Below are positions 1 to 8,551 of a stretch of 55,608 nt of DNA, piece after piece. The translations under genes and the position numbers were made by a program. This DNA comes from Photobacterium sanctipauli (lineage in GTDB: Bacteria; Pseudomonadota; Gammaproteobacteria; Enterobacterales; Vibrionaceae), in the NCBI RefSeq assembly GCF_003026495.1, contig NZ_PYMA01000025.1:1-55608 (forward strand). Reading direction: 5' to 3'. The notes below the pieces were generated by a model that ran no database searches, was not told the DNA's origin, and saw only the letters and a list, made by a program, of their open reading frames with translations. Position 1 is the first letter of the stretch, and each line of letters opens with the position of its first letter.

Positions 1-120
1 TGGGGGCTGCAATGAGAAAGCTGACTCAGATTTGCTTTGGTGTTATCAAACATCAGATCGAATACCAGCCTCAAAGCATTTAAATAGCTTAAGGCTAGAC
101 AAGATACAAAAAGATGGTAT

Positions 121-139
121 CTCCCCTTGAAAAGGGGAG
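121..139. other. Short perfect hairpin beside the hexamer tract
   Basis: Eight-base arms CTCCCCTT and AAGGGGAG flank a GAA loop. The hairpin lies directly next to the AGCAAG tract and is not followed by a clear T-run on either strand, so a terminator role is only possible. Positions 1-120 hold no gene I can recognise. Confidence 0.5.
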
Positions 140-140
140 G

Positions 141-199
141 AGCAAGAGCAAGAGCAAGAGCAAGAGCAAGAGCAAGAGCAAGAGCAAGAGCAAGAGCAA
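141..199. repeat. Hexanucleotide tandem repeat (AGCAAG), about 9.8 copies
   Basis: Perfect tandem copies of AGCAAG run without interruption from 141 to 199. On the minus strand they would read as a poly-leucine ORF, which is an artefact of the repeat. The tract lies 3' of secF, beyond its terminator, in apparently non-coding DNA. Such microsatellites are prone to slipped-strand copy-number change. Confidence 0.95.
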
Positions 200-231
200 A
201 TTAGCCTCGCTATTATCGATAGCAAAGCAAT

Positions 232-259
232 AAAAAAACGGAGCCAATCGGCCCCGTTT
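232..259 (-). terminator. Rho-independent terminator of the queA-tgt-yajC-secDF run
   Basis: On the minus strand a 10-bp stem (AAACGGGGCC / GGCTCCGTTT, one G-U pair) with a GATT loop is followed by seven T residues. It sits about 30 bases past the secF stop. Confidence 0.9.
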
Positions 260-288
260 CAATTTCAGCGTTCGAAACACTCAAGCCA

Positions 289-1236
289 TTAAGGCATTGC
301 GTCGAATTCTTCGCCTTCTTTGTCTACCTGCGGTGGCATTAGGTGCTCTCGAGCGATACCCAGCTTCATTGCCAGCGCCGATGCAACATAGATAGATGAG
401 TAGGTACCGACAGTGATACCAATCAACAATGCAGCAGCAAAGCCGTGGATCATGGTGCCGCCCTTAACGAATAGGGCGATAACCACAAACAGGGTCGTTG
501 CCGAGGTGATCAAGGTACGGCTCAATGTCTGCGTGACCGAGCTGTTCATCACTTCAACCGCTTCGCCCTTACGCATCTTGCGGAAGTTTTCACGGATACG
601 GTCAAATACAACGATGGTATCGTTGAGCGAGTAACCGACAACCGTCAGCAGTGCTGCGACAATGGTAAGGTCGATCTCAATCTGGGTAAACGAGAAGATA
701 CCCACAGTGATGATAACGTCGTGCGCCAGTGCCAATACCGCCCCCGCCGCCAGACGCCACTCGAATCGGATTGAGACGTAGAGCAAGATACAGATCAGTG
801 CGACAAGGATAGCCAGGCCGCCCGCCTCCGCCAGCTCGTCACCCACGTTTGGACCAACGAACTCGATACGGCGCATTTCAACGTCTTGGCCAGTACCAGA
901 GCGCAAAGCGTCAATGATTTGGTTGCCTAGCGTCTCGCCTTTTGCATCCTCACGTGGCTGCAAGCGAACCATTACGTCACGCGCAGTACCGAAGTTCTGC
1001 ACGATAGCATCGCCAAAGCCGTTCTCTTCCAGCGCTTCACGGATCAAGCCAAGATCGGCTGGCTGGTCGAAACCAACCTCGATTAGCGTACCGCCGGTGA
1101 AGTCTAGGCCCCAGTTTAGCTTTTGTGTCGATACCGTGCCGATAGCTGCAATAATCATGACGATTGAAAGCACAAAGGCCAGTTTCGACCAACGCATAAA
1201 GTCGATCACTTTATCCGCTTTCATTATTTGAAACAT
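289..1236 (-). CDS. secF: Protein translocase subunit SecF
   Basis: Inner-membrane subunit of the SecDF-YajC complex, which uses the proton gradient to help pull proteins through SecYEG. The 315 residues match the usual SecF length. There is an N-terminal membrane segment (about residues 18-37), a periplasmic domain beginning with the family sequence NWGLDFTGGTLIEV, and five C-terminal membrane segments including the conserved region VVGYSLNDTIVVFDRIREN. The AAGGAG ribosome site overlaps the secD stop codon, and only 12 bases separate the genes, so translation is probably coupled. It is the last gene of the queA-tgt-yajC-secD-secF run and is followed by a terminator. Confidence 0.97.
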   Translation of the reverse strand: MFQIMKADKVIDFMRWSKLAFVLSIVMIIAAIGTVSTQKLNWGLDFTGGTLIEVGFDQPADLGLIREALEENGFGDAIVQNFGTARDVMVRLQPREDAKGETLGNQIIDALRSGTGQDVEMRRIEFVGPNVGDELAEAGGLAILVALICILLYVSIRFEWRLAAGAVLALAHDVIITVGIFSFTQIEIDLTIVAALLTVVGYSLNDTIVVFDRIRENFRKMRKGEAVEVMNSSVTQTLSRTLITSATTLFVVIALFVKGGTMIHGFAAALLIGITVGTYSSIYVASALAMKLGIAREHLMPPQVDKEGEEFDAMP

Positions 1237-1248
1237 GTCAGCGTCTCC

Positions 1249-3096
1249 TTAGATCGACAGTTTATCGACGCGCTTACCGCCGTAAACCAAGTTAACCAAT
1301 GCACGTGTACCCACAATCGCGGTGAACATTGATGTCAAGATACCGATAGACAGCGTCACGGCGAAGCCTTTAATCGCGCCCGTACCCACTGCAAACAAGA
1401 TAATCGCAGTGATCAGGGTCGTGATGTTGGCATCGGCAATGGTGCTGAATGCATTCGCATAGCCTTGCTGGATTGCGTGTTGAGGGCTTCGGCCTTCACG
1501 CAACTCTTCTCGGATACGCTCGAAGATAAGCACGTTGGCATCCACGGCCATACCGACGGTCAGTACGATACCGGCAATACCCGGCAAGGTCATGGTAGCC
1601 CCTGGGATCATCGACATCACACCGATAATCATCACCAGGTTCATCAACAGCGCCATATTGGCGAATAGGCCAAAGCGACGGTAGTAGACAAGGGTAAACA
1701 GCATTACCGCAACCATACCCCAGATCATCGCTTGGATACCCATGTCGATGTTCTGCTGACCCATAGATGGACCAATGGTACGTTCTTCAACAATTGAGAT
1801 AGGCGCAATCAATGCACCGGCACGAAGTAGCAGCGCTAGGTTGTGCGCTTCTGACTGCGAGTCGATACCCGTAATACGGAAGTTACGACCCAATGCCGTC
1901 TGGATAGTCGCCTGGTTGATCACTTCTTCGTGCTTCTCCAGGATAACCTTGCCATTCTCGTCGCGTTCGCCGCTGTCTTTGTACTCGGTAAATAGCGTTG
2001 CCATCAGCTTGCCCACGTTGTTACGTGAGAATGCTGTCATCTTGCTACCACCTTCGCTATCTAGCGAGATGTTAACCTGAGGACGGCCGTATTCATCAGC
2101 ACTTGAGCTTGCATCAGTGATGTGCGAACCACCCAGGATCACACGCTTTTTCAGTACCGCAGGACGACCGTCGCGGGTCATCTTCAGCTCACTGCCCGGT
2201 GGTACACGGCCCGATGCCGCAGCAGCCAAGTCGGCAGTGCTGTCAACTTCACGGAACTCAAGGGTTGCTGTCGCACCTAAGATCTCTTTCGCGCGTGCTG
2301 TATCTTGAACACCCGGAAGCTCAACCACGATACGGTTCGCGCCCTGGCGCTGTACCAATGGCTCTGCAACACCCAGTTCGTTAACACGGTTACGAAGGAT
2401 AGTGATGTTCTGATCTACCGCGTAGTTGCGGATTTCCTGCAAACGAGCTTCAGTAAACTGTGCGGTTAGCGTGAAGTTGCTCGAGTTGTCAGTAAACAGC
2501 ATATCTGGATGCAGGCGTTGTAGTTCACGCTTCGCTTCGTCCAGCTGGTCGGCATTACGAAGGCGTACTTGTACTGCTTCATCCGTTTTGCTGATTGCAC
2601 GGTAACGGATTTTTGCTTCACGGAGCTCGGTACGGAATGTTTCTTCCTGCTGGCCCAGCAGTTTTTCCATCGCCGCGTCCATGTCTACTTCCATCAAGAA
2701 ATGCACACCGCCACGCAAGTCGAGACCCAATTTCATTGGGGATGCGCCGATGGATTCAAGCCAGTCAGGAGTAGCTGGGGCAAGGTTTAGTGCAACGACA
2801 TAATCGTCGCCAAGCTGTTCGTTAAGAATATCGCGAGCACTGATTTGGGTATCAGTGTCGTTAAAGCGGACCAATACAGTACCGTTTTCGAAAGCGACAG
2901 ATTTATAGGAGATTTGATTTTGTTTTAAATCTTCGGTGACAGTATCCAGTGTAGACATATCTGCCGAGGCGCCACGCGCCCCGGAGATTTGAATTGCTGG
3001 ATCTTCACCGTAAACATTGGGAAGTGCGTAAAGCAAACCGATGATCAGTGTAAACACCACCATCAGGTTCTTCCACAAGGGATAACGGTTTAACAC
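1249..3096 (-). CDS. secD: Protein translocase subunit SecD
   Basis: Larger partner of SecF in the accessory Sec translocase complex. The 615-residue length is normal. One N-terminal membrane helix (about residues 8-28) precedes a large periplasmic P1 region, containing LGLDLRGGVHFLMEVD, and a C-terminal set of five helices with VGMAVDANVLIFERIREEL. The start codon is GTG, preceded by AAGGA at eight bases. yajC lies 25 bases upstream and secF 12 bases downstream, on the same strand, as in most gammaproteobacteria. Confidence 0.97.
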   Translation of the reverse strand: MLNRYPLWKNLMVVFTLIIGLLYALPNVYGEDPAIQISGARGASADMSTLDTVTEDLKQNQISYKSVAFENGTVLVRFNDTDTQISARDILNEQLGDDYVVALNLAPATPDWLESIGASPMKLGLDLRGGVHFLMEVDMDAAMEKLLGQQEETFRTELREAKIRYRAISKTDEAVQVRLRNADQLDEAKRELQRLHPDMLFTDNSSNFTLTAQFTEARLQEIRNYAVDQNITILRNRVNELGVAEPLVQRQGANRIVVELPGVQDTARAKEILGATATLEFREVDSTADLAAAASGRVPPGSELKMTRDGRPAVLKKRVILGGSHITDASSSADEYGRPQVNISLDSEGGSKMTAFSRNNVGKLMATLFTEYKDSGERDENGKVILEKHEEVINQATIQTALGRNFRITGIDSQSEAHNLALLLRAGALIAPISIVEERTIGPSMGQQNIDMGIQAMIWGMVAVMLFTLVYYRRFGLFANMALLMNLVMIIGVMSMIPGATMTLPGIAGIVLTVGMAVDANVLIFERIREELREGRSPQHAIQQGYANAFSTIADANITTLITAIILFAVGTGAIKGFAVTLSIGILTSMFTAIVGTRALVNLVYGGKRVDKLSI

Positions 3097-3121
3097 TGCT
3101 GTGATCCTTCAGAGCAAATTT

Positions 3122-3454
3122 TTACAGAGACTTCATTGTGCCTTTCGGCAGTACAGCAGAAACGAAATCTTTCTTGATAGTAACTTCAGTCGTGTCGTTT
3201 AGTGCGATAACGATGTAGTCGTTCTCGTCAGACACTTTAGTGATTTTACCAAGCAGGCCACCGTTAGTTAGCACTTCGTCACCCTTGCTCATCGAAGACA
3301 TTAGGTTCTTGTGCTCTTTCACGCGTTTTGCCTGTGGGCGGTAAATCATGAAGTAGAAAATTACAGCGAATAGGCCAAGCATGATGAAAAGTTGCATGCC
3401 GCCACCTTGTGGTGCGCCTTCTGCTGCTGCGTGTGCTTGAGAAATCAGACTCAT
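3122..3454 (-). CDS. yajC: Preprotein translocase accessory subunit YajC
   Basis: Small membrane protein of the SecDF-YajC complex. The 110 residues hold a Gly-rich N-terminus, a single hydrophobic helix (about 21-38, LFIMLGLFAVIFYFMIY) followed by the family signature RPQAKRVKEHK, and a cytoplasmic beta-rich domain. It lies 16 bases after tgt and 25 bases before secD on the same strand, the standard arrangement. Its precise role in the complex is still unclear in the literature. Confidence 0.96.
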   Translation of the reverse strand: MSLISQAHAAAEGAPQGGGMQLFIMLGLFAVIFYFMIYRPQAKRVKEHKNLMSSMSKGDEVLTNGGLLGKITKVSDENDYIVIALNDTTEVTIKKDFVSAVLPKGTMKSL

Positions 3455-3470
3455 TTACTAACGTCCTCGA

Positions 3471-4601
3471 TTATTGATTGTCATTTAATGGTGGAACTTC
3501 ACGGTCACGACGCGCGTAGAATTCTTCTACAAATGCATCGAAACGATCTTCTTCAATCGCACTGCGGATACTTTCCATCAAACGCTGGTAGTAACGCAAG
3601 TTGTGGATTGTGTTAAGACGTGCACCCAGAATTTCATTACATTTATCTAGGTGGTACAGATACGCCTTAGAATAGTTGCGACAAGTGTAACAGTCACAGT
3701 GCGGATCTAGCGCAGTTGTATCTGTTTTATGTTTCGCATTGCGGATCTTGATCACACCGCCGGTCACAAATAGGTGGCCATTACGGGCATTTCGGGTAGG
3801 CATTACACAATCGAACATATCGATACCGCGACGAACACCCTCAACCAAGTCTTCCGGTTTACCCACGCCCATTAGGTAGCGAGGCTTGTCTTCCGGCAGT
3901 TGCGGACAAGTATGTTCTAGTACACGGTGCATATCTTCTTTGGGCTCACCTACCGCTAGGCCGCCAACCGCGTAACCGTCGAAGCCGATCTTAGTCAGAC
4001 CTTCAACCGAAACATCACGCAAGTCTTCATATACACTACCCTGCACGATACCGAACAGCGCATTTTTGTTACCAAGTTTGTCAAAGTGGTTACGGCTGCG
4101 CTGGGCCCAGCGTAGCGACATCTCCATCGACTTCTTCGCTTCTTCGTGAGTCGCTGGGTATGGCGTACACTCATCGAAGATCATTACAACGTCAGAGCCT
4201 AGGTCTTTTTGGATTTCCATCGACTTCTCTGCGTCCATGAAAATCTTGTCACCGTTCACCGGGTTACGGAAATGCACACCTTCTTCGGTGATTTTACGAA
4301 TATCGCCAAGGCTGAATACTTGGAAACCACCTGAGTCAGTCAGGATAGGGCCCTGCCACTGCATGAAATCGTGCAGGTCGCCATGCATTTTCATGACTTC
4401 CTGGCCAGGGCGTAGCCAAAGGTGGAAAGTGTTACCCAGTAGGATTTGCGCGCCAGTCTCTTTAACTTCTTCCGGCGTCATCCCCTTAACCGTACCGTAA
4501 GTACCCACAGGCATGAATGCCGGTGTTTCTACCGTACCGCGTTCAAACTGCAAGCGACCACGGCGGGCACGTCCCTGAGTTTTATCTAATTCAAATTTCA
4601 C
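3471..4601 (-). CDS. tgt: tRNA-guanine transglycosylase (Tgt)
   Basis: Exchanges guanine-34 for the queuosine precursor preQ1 in tRNAs with GUN anticodons. I take the GTG at 4601 as start: it has GGAGG five bases upstream and gives 376 residues, as in E. coli (375). The open frame continues 32 codons further upstream, but that stretch is unlike the family. Catalytic features are DSGGFQ (Asp about 89), DCVMPTRNARNGH and the C-terminal zinc site CDCYTC followed by C and H. queA lies upstream on the same strand, providing the next enzyme of the pathway. Confidence 0.96.
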   Translation of the reverse strand: MKFELDKTQGRARRGRLQFERGTVETPAFMPVGTYGTVKGMTPEEVKETGAQILLGNTFHLWLRPGQEVMKMHGDLHDFMQWQGPILTDSGGFQVFSLGDIRKITEEGVHFRNPVNGDKIFMDAEKSMEIQKDLGSDVVMIFDECTPYPATHEEAKKSMEMSLRWAQRSRNHFDKLGNKNALFGIVQGSVYEDLRDVSVEGLTKIGFDGYAVGGLAVGEPKEDMHRVLEHTCPQLPEDKPRYLMGVGKPEDLVEGVRRGIDMFDCVMPTRNARNGHLFVTGGVIKIRNAKHKTDTTALDPHCDCYTCRNYSKAYLYHLDKCNEILGARLNTIHNLRYYQRLMESIRSAIEEDRFDAFVEEFYARRDREVPPLNDNQ

Positions 4602-4758
4602 AAAGCCTCCAAAAGCCAGAGAAACAATCTGACATTGCACCTCAGCTGCCAAGCAGCCGGGTATACCCACGCAAAAGGCCAGCTGCCTAATGCGCATTCA
4701 CCCGATACCTTGTGCCGGTATCCGGGTTTCTCCACCACGCCATAAAAAAGCCTAGTGG

Positions 4759-4826
4759 AAGATTCTTCTAACGAGAAAAAATTCTCGTGAAAACAACAAA
4801 GGCCGCATTTTATCAAATGCAGCCTT
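4759..4826 (-). terminator. Hairpin cluster between queA and tgt, including a terminator-like stem
   Basis: The queA-tgt gap holds three structures. Nearest queA (4799-4826) a 12-bp stem with GATA loop and one G-U pair is followed on the minus strand by TTGTTGTTTTC, so it looks like a terminator or attenuator after queA. Next, ACGAGAA and TTCTCGT (4771-4788) form a seven-base stem around an A-run. Then comes the small palindrome GAAGATTCTTC (4759-4769). About 200 further bases lead to tgt without a clear gene. tgt could therefore have its own promoter here. Confidence 0.6.
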
Positions 4827-4858
4827 AAGAGACACTGACTTAGTCAACCAAGTTCAGT

Positions 4859-5914
4859 TTATTTGTCTTTCTTGGTGATAAACATGGAATCGCCGTAGCT
4901 AAAGAAGCGGTATTTGTTTTCTACCGCCTGGCGATAAGCGTTCATCGTATGCTCGTAGCCCGCAAACGCGCTAACCAGCATGATTAGGGTCGACTCAGGC
5001 AGGTGGAAGTTGGTGATAAGCACGTCCACCAGCTGGAATTCATAGCCCGGGAAAATAAAGATATCGGTATCGCCGAAGAAAGGCTTAAGCTCTGTCCCCT
5101 TCTTGACTGCATCTTGCGCAGCACTTTCCAGCGAACGCACAGACGTCGTACCTACCGCAATCACGCGACCGCCATTGGCTTTCGTCTCATTGATGGTATC
5201 AACAACATCTTCCGGTACTTCAACATACTCGGCATGCATGTGGTGATCATTGATGTTATCAACACGCACAGGCTGGAAGGTGCCCGCACCAACGTGCAAA
5301 GTAACAAACGCAAAGTTTGCGCCCTTGTCCTTGATTGCGGCCAGTAACTCATCGTCAAAGTGCAGACCGGCCGTCGGCGCGGCAACCGCGCCTGGCTTGG
5401 CGTTGTAGACCGTTTGGTAACGCTCTTTATCGCTGTCTTCATCAGGACGGTCGATATAAGGAGGCAGCGGCATGTGGCCCACTTCTTCTAAGATCTCCAA
5501 CACCGTTTTGTCGCTGTTGAAGCGGATTTCGAACAAGGCATCATGGCGGGCAACCATTTCAGCTTGGTAGTCATCATTGTCACCAAGGAACAACTCATTG
5601 CCCGGTTTCGGTGATTTTGACGCGCGAACATGTGCAAGGATGCTCTTGTCATCCAGCATGCGCTCCACCAAGACTTCCAATTTCCCGCCAGACGCTTTAC
5701 GGCCAAACAAGCGTGCAGGGATCACTCGGGTATTGTTGAACACCAACAAGTCGCCCGGCTCTACCAGATCCAGTACATCTTTAAAGCCTTTGTGTGCCAA
5801 CTCACCCGTATTACCGGTTAATTGCAGTAGGCGGCTGGCTGTGCGCTCAGGTTGCGGGTAACGAGCAATCAGCTCATCAGGAAGGTCAAAGTCAAAATCA
5901 GAAACTTGCATCAT
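4859..5914 (-). CDS. queA: S-adenosylmethionine:tRNA ribosyltransferase-isomerase QueA
   Basis: Transfers and isomerises the ribose of S-adenosylmethionine onto preQ1 in tRNA to give epoxyqueuosine. The 351 residues match the family length (E. coli 356). Recognisable segments are the start VSDFDFDLPDELIARYPQ, RLFGRKASGGKLEVLVE, PTAGLHFDDELL, THVGAGTFQPV-like LHVGAGTFQPVRVD, and the C-terminal TNFHLPESTLIMLVSAFAG. Translation could start at either of two adjacent ATG codons; the ribosome site is weak (TAGGG). It opens the queA-tgt-yajC-secDF run. Confidence 0.96.
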   Translation of the reverse strand: MMQVSDFDFDLPDELIARYPQPERTASRLLQLTGNTGELAHKGFKDVLDLVEPGDLLVFNNTRVIPARLFGRKASGGKLEVLVERMLDDKSILAHVRASKSPKPGNELFLGDNDDYQAEMVARHDALFEIRFNSDKTVLEILEEVGHMPLPPYIDRPDEDSDKERYQTVYNAKPGAVAAPTAGLHFDDELLAAIKDKGANFAFVTLHVGAGTFQPVRVDNINDHHMHAEYVEVPEDVVDTINETKANGGRVIAVGTTSVRSLESAAQDAVKKGTELKPFFGDTDIFIFPGYEFQLVDVLITNFHLPESTLIMLVSAFAGYEHTMNAYRQAVENKYRFFSYGDSMFITKKDK

Positions 5915-5999
5915 TAGGGCCCTAAATTACAGCAGGCAGCTAGTATAGGCTGCCAGACTGCAATATCAAGCAAAGATCATCCATCAACAATTGATACCG

Positions 6000-7085
6000 T
6001 TACTGCTCGTTAACTTGTCTGCGATATAGGGCCAACAAACACAATGATATGAAAGCGAAAACACCAATATGACCACCGCTGCTACTTGAGCCCGAGGAAA
6101 CATTTGTTACCGTGATACCCTCTCCCGCCCCCGTGTAGTCAGAAGTGAACGGGTTTTTGCTAAAGGCTGACGTCGCTTGACTCAAGATACCGCTGCCAAC
6201 CTGGCCTGAAATCCAACTCCGGTAATTGGCTGCTTCGGTGTACACCCCCGGCAGCCGACCGGCACAACCTTCACCAAAGCTGACCAGCCCGACCAAGCGC
6301 AGACCAAAGTCACTATCACCCGCATTTTGTGGGTTTTGCCATATTAGCGGACCACCGGAATCACCAAAGCAGCTGTCACGCGCTAAATCGGGAGATGTCG
6401 AGCCTGCACAAAGGTAAATATCGTAGTCACCGCTATTAATATTGCCGCCCCATTGGCTATCGCAAGTGGTATCCGGCACACCTGATAACAGCGTCTGGCG
6501 CAGGCGGGTCGAGCCAGATCCCGAACTGTTCGGGTCAGTACTCCCCCACCCCGATACCAATAGGTTGGCATCCCGCTCACCGTTAGGCACCCAGCCATTG
6601 GTAAACTCTTGGTCAGCGGCCTGCTGTTCACTCGCACTTGCGATCTTGATAGGCATGGCCGAGCTGGGTACTGCGGATGATAGGTTGAGGATGGCAATAT
6701 CGTTGGCAAAGCGGGAGGAATTATAGGAGGGATGAACAACAAAACTGTCGACTAAAATGGCATTGGCGCTATTGGCACTGAAAATACTGGTGATCCCTGC
6801 CCATACTTCCAAGTTTTGAGGTAGTACCAATGTTGAACCGTTATATAAGCAATGCGCCGCTGTTAGCACCACTGTCGGGCTGATCACCACCCCGCCACAA
6901 ATATAGGTGCTGCTCCCTCCACCGCTATCAGGAAAGGTCATATTTAAATATGCCTGCCAAGGTAGTTCATTCGCTTCAGACTGAATACCGCCGATGACCC
7001 TAGGGCTAGGAACAGGGATTTCCTCGCTTGCCTGAACCGGTAAGAACATGGATAAAGACAGCAAAATAAACAACAGCTTAACCAT
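6000..7085 (-). CDS. Secreted trypsin-like serine protease with GlyGly-CTERM tail
   Basis: An S1-family endopeptidase of 361 residues. I prefer the start at 7085, which has AGGGA nine bases upstream; an upstream ATG at 7106 lacks a ribosome site. A signal peptide (residues 1-19) is followed by a propeptide ending in PSPR|VIGG (activation after Arg29). The triad is His78 (LTAAHC), Asp129 (NDIAIL) and Ser243 (GDSGGP), and Asp237, six before Ser243, predicts cleavage after Lys/Arg. The C-terminus is a Ser/Gly stretch, Gly337-Gly338, a hydrophobic helix and basic residues. That is a GlyGly-CTERM sorting signal, known in Vibrio proteases handled by type II secretion and rhombosortase. It resembles the Vibrio cholerae Ves proteases; the natural substrate is unknown. 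Confidence 0.92.
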   Translation of the reverse strand: MVKLLFILLSLSMFLPVQASEEIPVPSPRVIGGIQSEANELPWQAYLNMTFPDSGGGSSTYICGGVVISPTVVLTAAHCLYNGSTLVLPQNLEVWAGITSIFSANSANAILVDSFVVHPSYNSSRFANDIAILNLSSAVPSSAMPIKIASASEQQAADQEFTNGWVPNGERDANLLVSGWGSTDPNSSGSGSTRLRQTLLSGVPDTTCDSQWGGNINSGDYDIYLCAGSTSPDLARDSCFGDSGGPLIWQNPQNAGDSDFGLRLVGLVSFGEGCAGRLPGVYTEAANYRSWISGQVGSGILSQATSAFSKNPFTSDYTGAGEGITVTNVSSGSSSSGGHIGVFAFISLCLLALYRRQVNEQ

Positions 7086-7326
7086 CAAGTCATTCCCTTT
7101 TAGCATGTTATTTATTGAGTATATGACACATTCTTATTTTTAACGCTTGAGAAACATGTGAGACGACGCAATATAACGTTTAAATAACCCTGCATTTATT
7201 TGATGCGCGTCATAGGTTGGGCGAAAAGGATTCGATACAGTCAAATAAGAACAGAAAAAACTGAAACAAACATAGCCAGAGTACTAAACCCCATAAGGAC
7301 AACTAACCGTACAAACGGAGGCTTTT

Positions 7327-7785
7327 ATGTTTACTGTTGCTGATATGATGACTCCTCATCCCCACTCCCTATCCGCCTCCCATACACTGGCAGATGCCAA
7401 GCGGCTGATGGAGAAGCATCACATTCACCATATCCCAGTCACCAATGACGACAACCACCTTATCGGCCTTGTAAGCCAGCGAGATATCTTATCGGCGCAA
7501 GAGTCGAGCCTTGAGCAGTTCTCGAAAAACCAATTTATCTCTGCCCTTGATATCCCGCTAGAGCAAGCAATGCACCGCAACCTGATGAGCGTGGATCCTC
7601 ACGCCGGCTTGAAAGAGGCCGCGGTTTACATGCAGAAGCACCAAATTGGCTGTTTGCCGATTATTGACCACAATAAATTAGTTGGCATTATTACCGACAC
7701 CGACTTTGTCGCGATCGCGATTAATTTATTGGAACTACAAGAAGAGGTTGAGCCCGTTGAAGAAGAAGCAGATACGCTCTACTGA
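7327..7785 (+). CDS. CBS-domain pair protein
   Basis: A 152-residue cytoplasmic protein made almost only of two CBS motifs (about residues 8-60 and 78-135), each with the typical ending GLVSQRDIL and GIITDTDFVAIA. CBS pairs usually bind adenine nucleotides and act as energy sensors; no catalytic domain is attached here. The C-terminus is acidic (EEVEPVEEEAD). A good ribosome site (GGAGG) precedes the ATG. The gene diverges from the protease, and acpH follows 45 bases later on the same strand. The specific partner is not evident. Confidence 0.9.
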   Translation: MFTVADMMTPHPHSLSASHTLADAKRLMEKHHIHHIPVTNDDNHLIGLVSQRDILSAQESSLEQFSKNQFISALDIPLEQAMHRNLMSVDPHAGLKEAAVYMQKHQIGCLPIIDHNKLVGIITDTDFVAIAINLLELQEEVEPVEEEADTLY

Positions 7786-7830
7786 TTACGCTACCGACCA
7801 ATCCAAACCGCCAGAAAGCGAACGCCCTGC

Positions 7831-8415
7831 ATGAACTTTCTGGCCCACCTCCACCTTGCCGAGCAATGCAACAGCCACCTCGCTGGCAACCTTTTGGCTG
7901 ATTTTGTTAGGGGCGACCCTTATCAGCAATACCCCAAACACGTTGCCGACGGTATTAAGCTCCACCGTTTTGTTGATAGCTATATTGATAGCTTGCCCGA
8001 GGTACGCGAATGCCGCCAATTATTCGTCCCAGAAACCCGGCGGGTAAGCGGGATTGCCCTCGATATTACCTGGGATCACTTTCTAGCCCGCCATTGGGCC
8101 CAATACCATCCCAGCCCCTTGCACCAGTTTGTCGCCAATGCACGGCAAGAGGTCGAGCAATACAATGACAACCTGCCCGAGAGCTACCAACTCACCATGG
8201 CCAGAATGTGGCAGCAACAATGGCTACTGCAATACCAACATCCTGAGACCATCACCCAGGCACTCACCCGGATGGCCCAGCGCCGGCCAAGGCTTGCCAA
8301 ACTCGCCCATTGCCCAGCGGATATCACCCGCTGCTACCGAGAGCTAGAGCAATACTTCTCTATTATCTACCCGCAAGTCGAACAAGCTGCCCGGCAATTC
8401 AGTAGTGAGCAATAA
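7831..8415 (+). CDS. acpH: Acyl carrier protein phosphodiesterase AcpH
   Basis: Hydrolyses the 4'-phosphopantetheine arm from holo-ACP, returning apo-ACP. The 194 residues are the family length. The start MNFLAHLHLA, the motif GNLLADFVRG and later HRFVDSYIDSLPEV contain the His/Asp metal ligands of this HD-like family. The ribosome site is weak. It lies just after the CBS protein, perhaps co-transcribed, and faces aceA across a terminator. Confidence 0.9.
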   Translation: MNFLAHLHLAEQCNSHLAGNLLADFVRGDPYQQYPKHVADGIKLHRFVDSYIDSLPEVRECRQLFVPETRRVSGIALDITWDHFLARHWAQYHPSPLHQFVANARQEVEQYNDNLPESYQLTMARMWQQQWLLQYQHPETITQALTRMAQRRPRLAKLAHCPADITRCYRELEQYFSIIYPQVEQAARQFSSEQ

Positions 8416-8445
8416 CAGCAACATCGTTGGCCAGATTGTCCGTAG

Positions 8446-8477
8446 CTCAAACCTGCAACAACTCAAACCTGCAACAA
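8446..8477. repeat. Perfect 16-bp tandem duplication
   Basis: CTCAAACCTGCAACAA occurs twice head to tail (8446-8461 and 8462-8477) between the acpH and aceA ends. It looks like a recent slippage duplication in the 3' region, next to the aceA terminator. Confidence 0.95.
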
Positions 8478-8501
8478 AAAAAGGAGCGCCGAGGGCGCTC
8501 C
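8474..8501 (-). terminator. Terminator of aceBA
   Basis: On the minus strand GGAGCGCC-CTC-GGCGCTCC forms an eight-base GC-rich stem followed by seven T residues. It is about 50 bases past the aceA stop. The plus strand has no T-run after the stem, so it serves aceA mainly. Confidence 0.92.
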
Positions 8502-8551
8502 AAGATTATCAACGATTCAGATGGTTATTATTGGAATTCAGTGTAACTAGA

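Noticed and set aside
95..280. 61-residue poly-leucine ORF on minus
   Set aside because: It is only the AGCAAG tract read in frame, with no ribosome site and running through the secF terminator.
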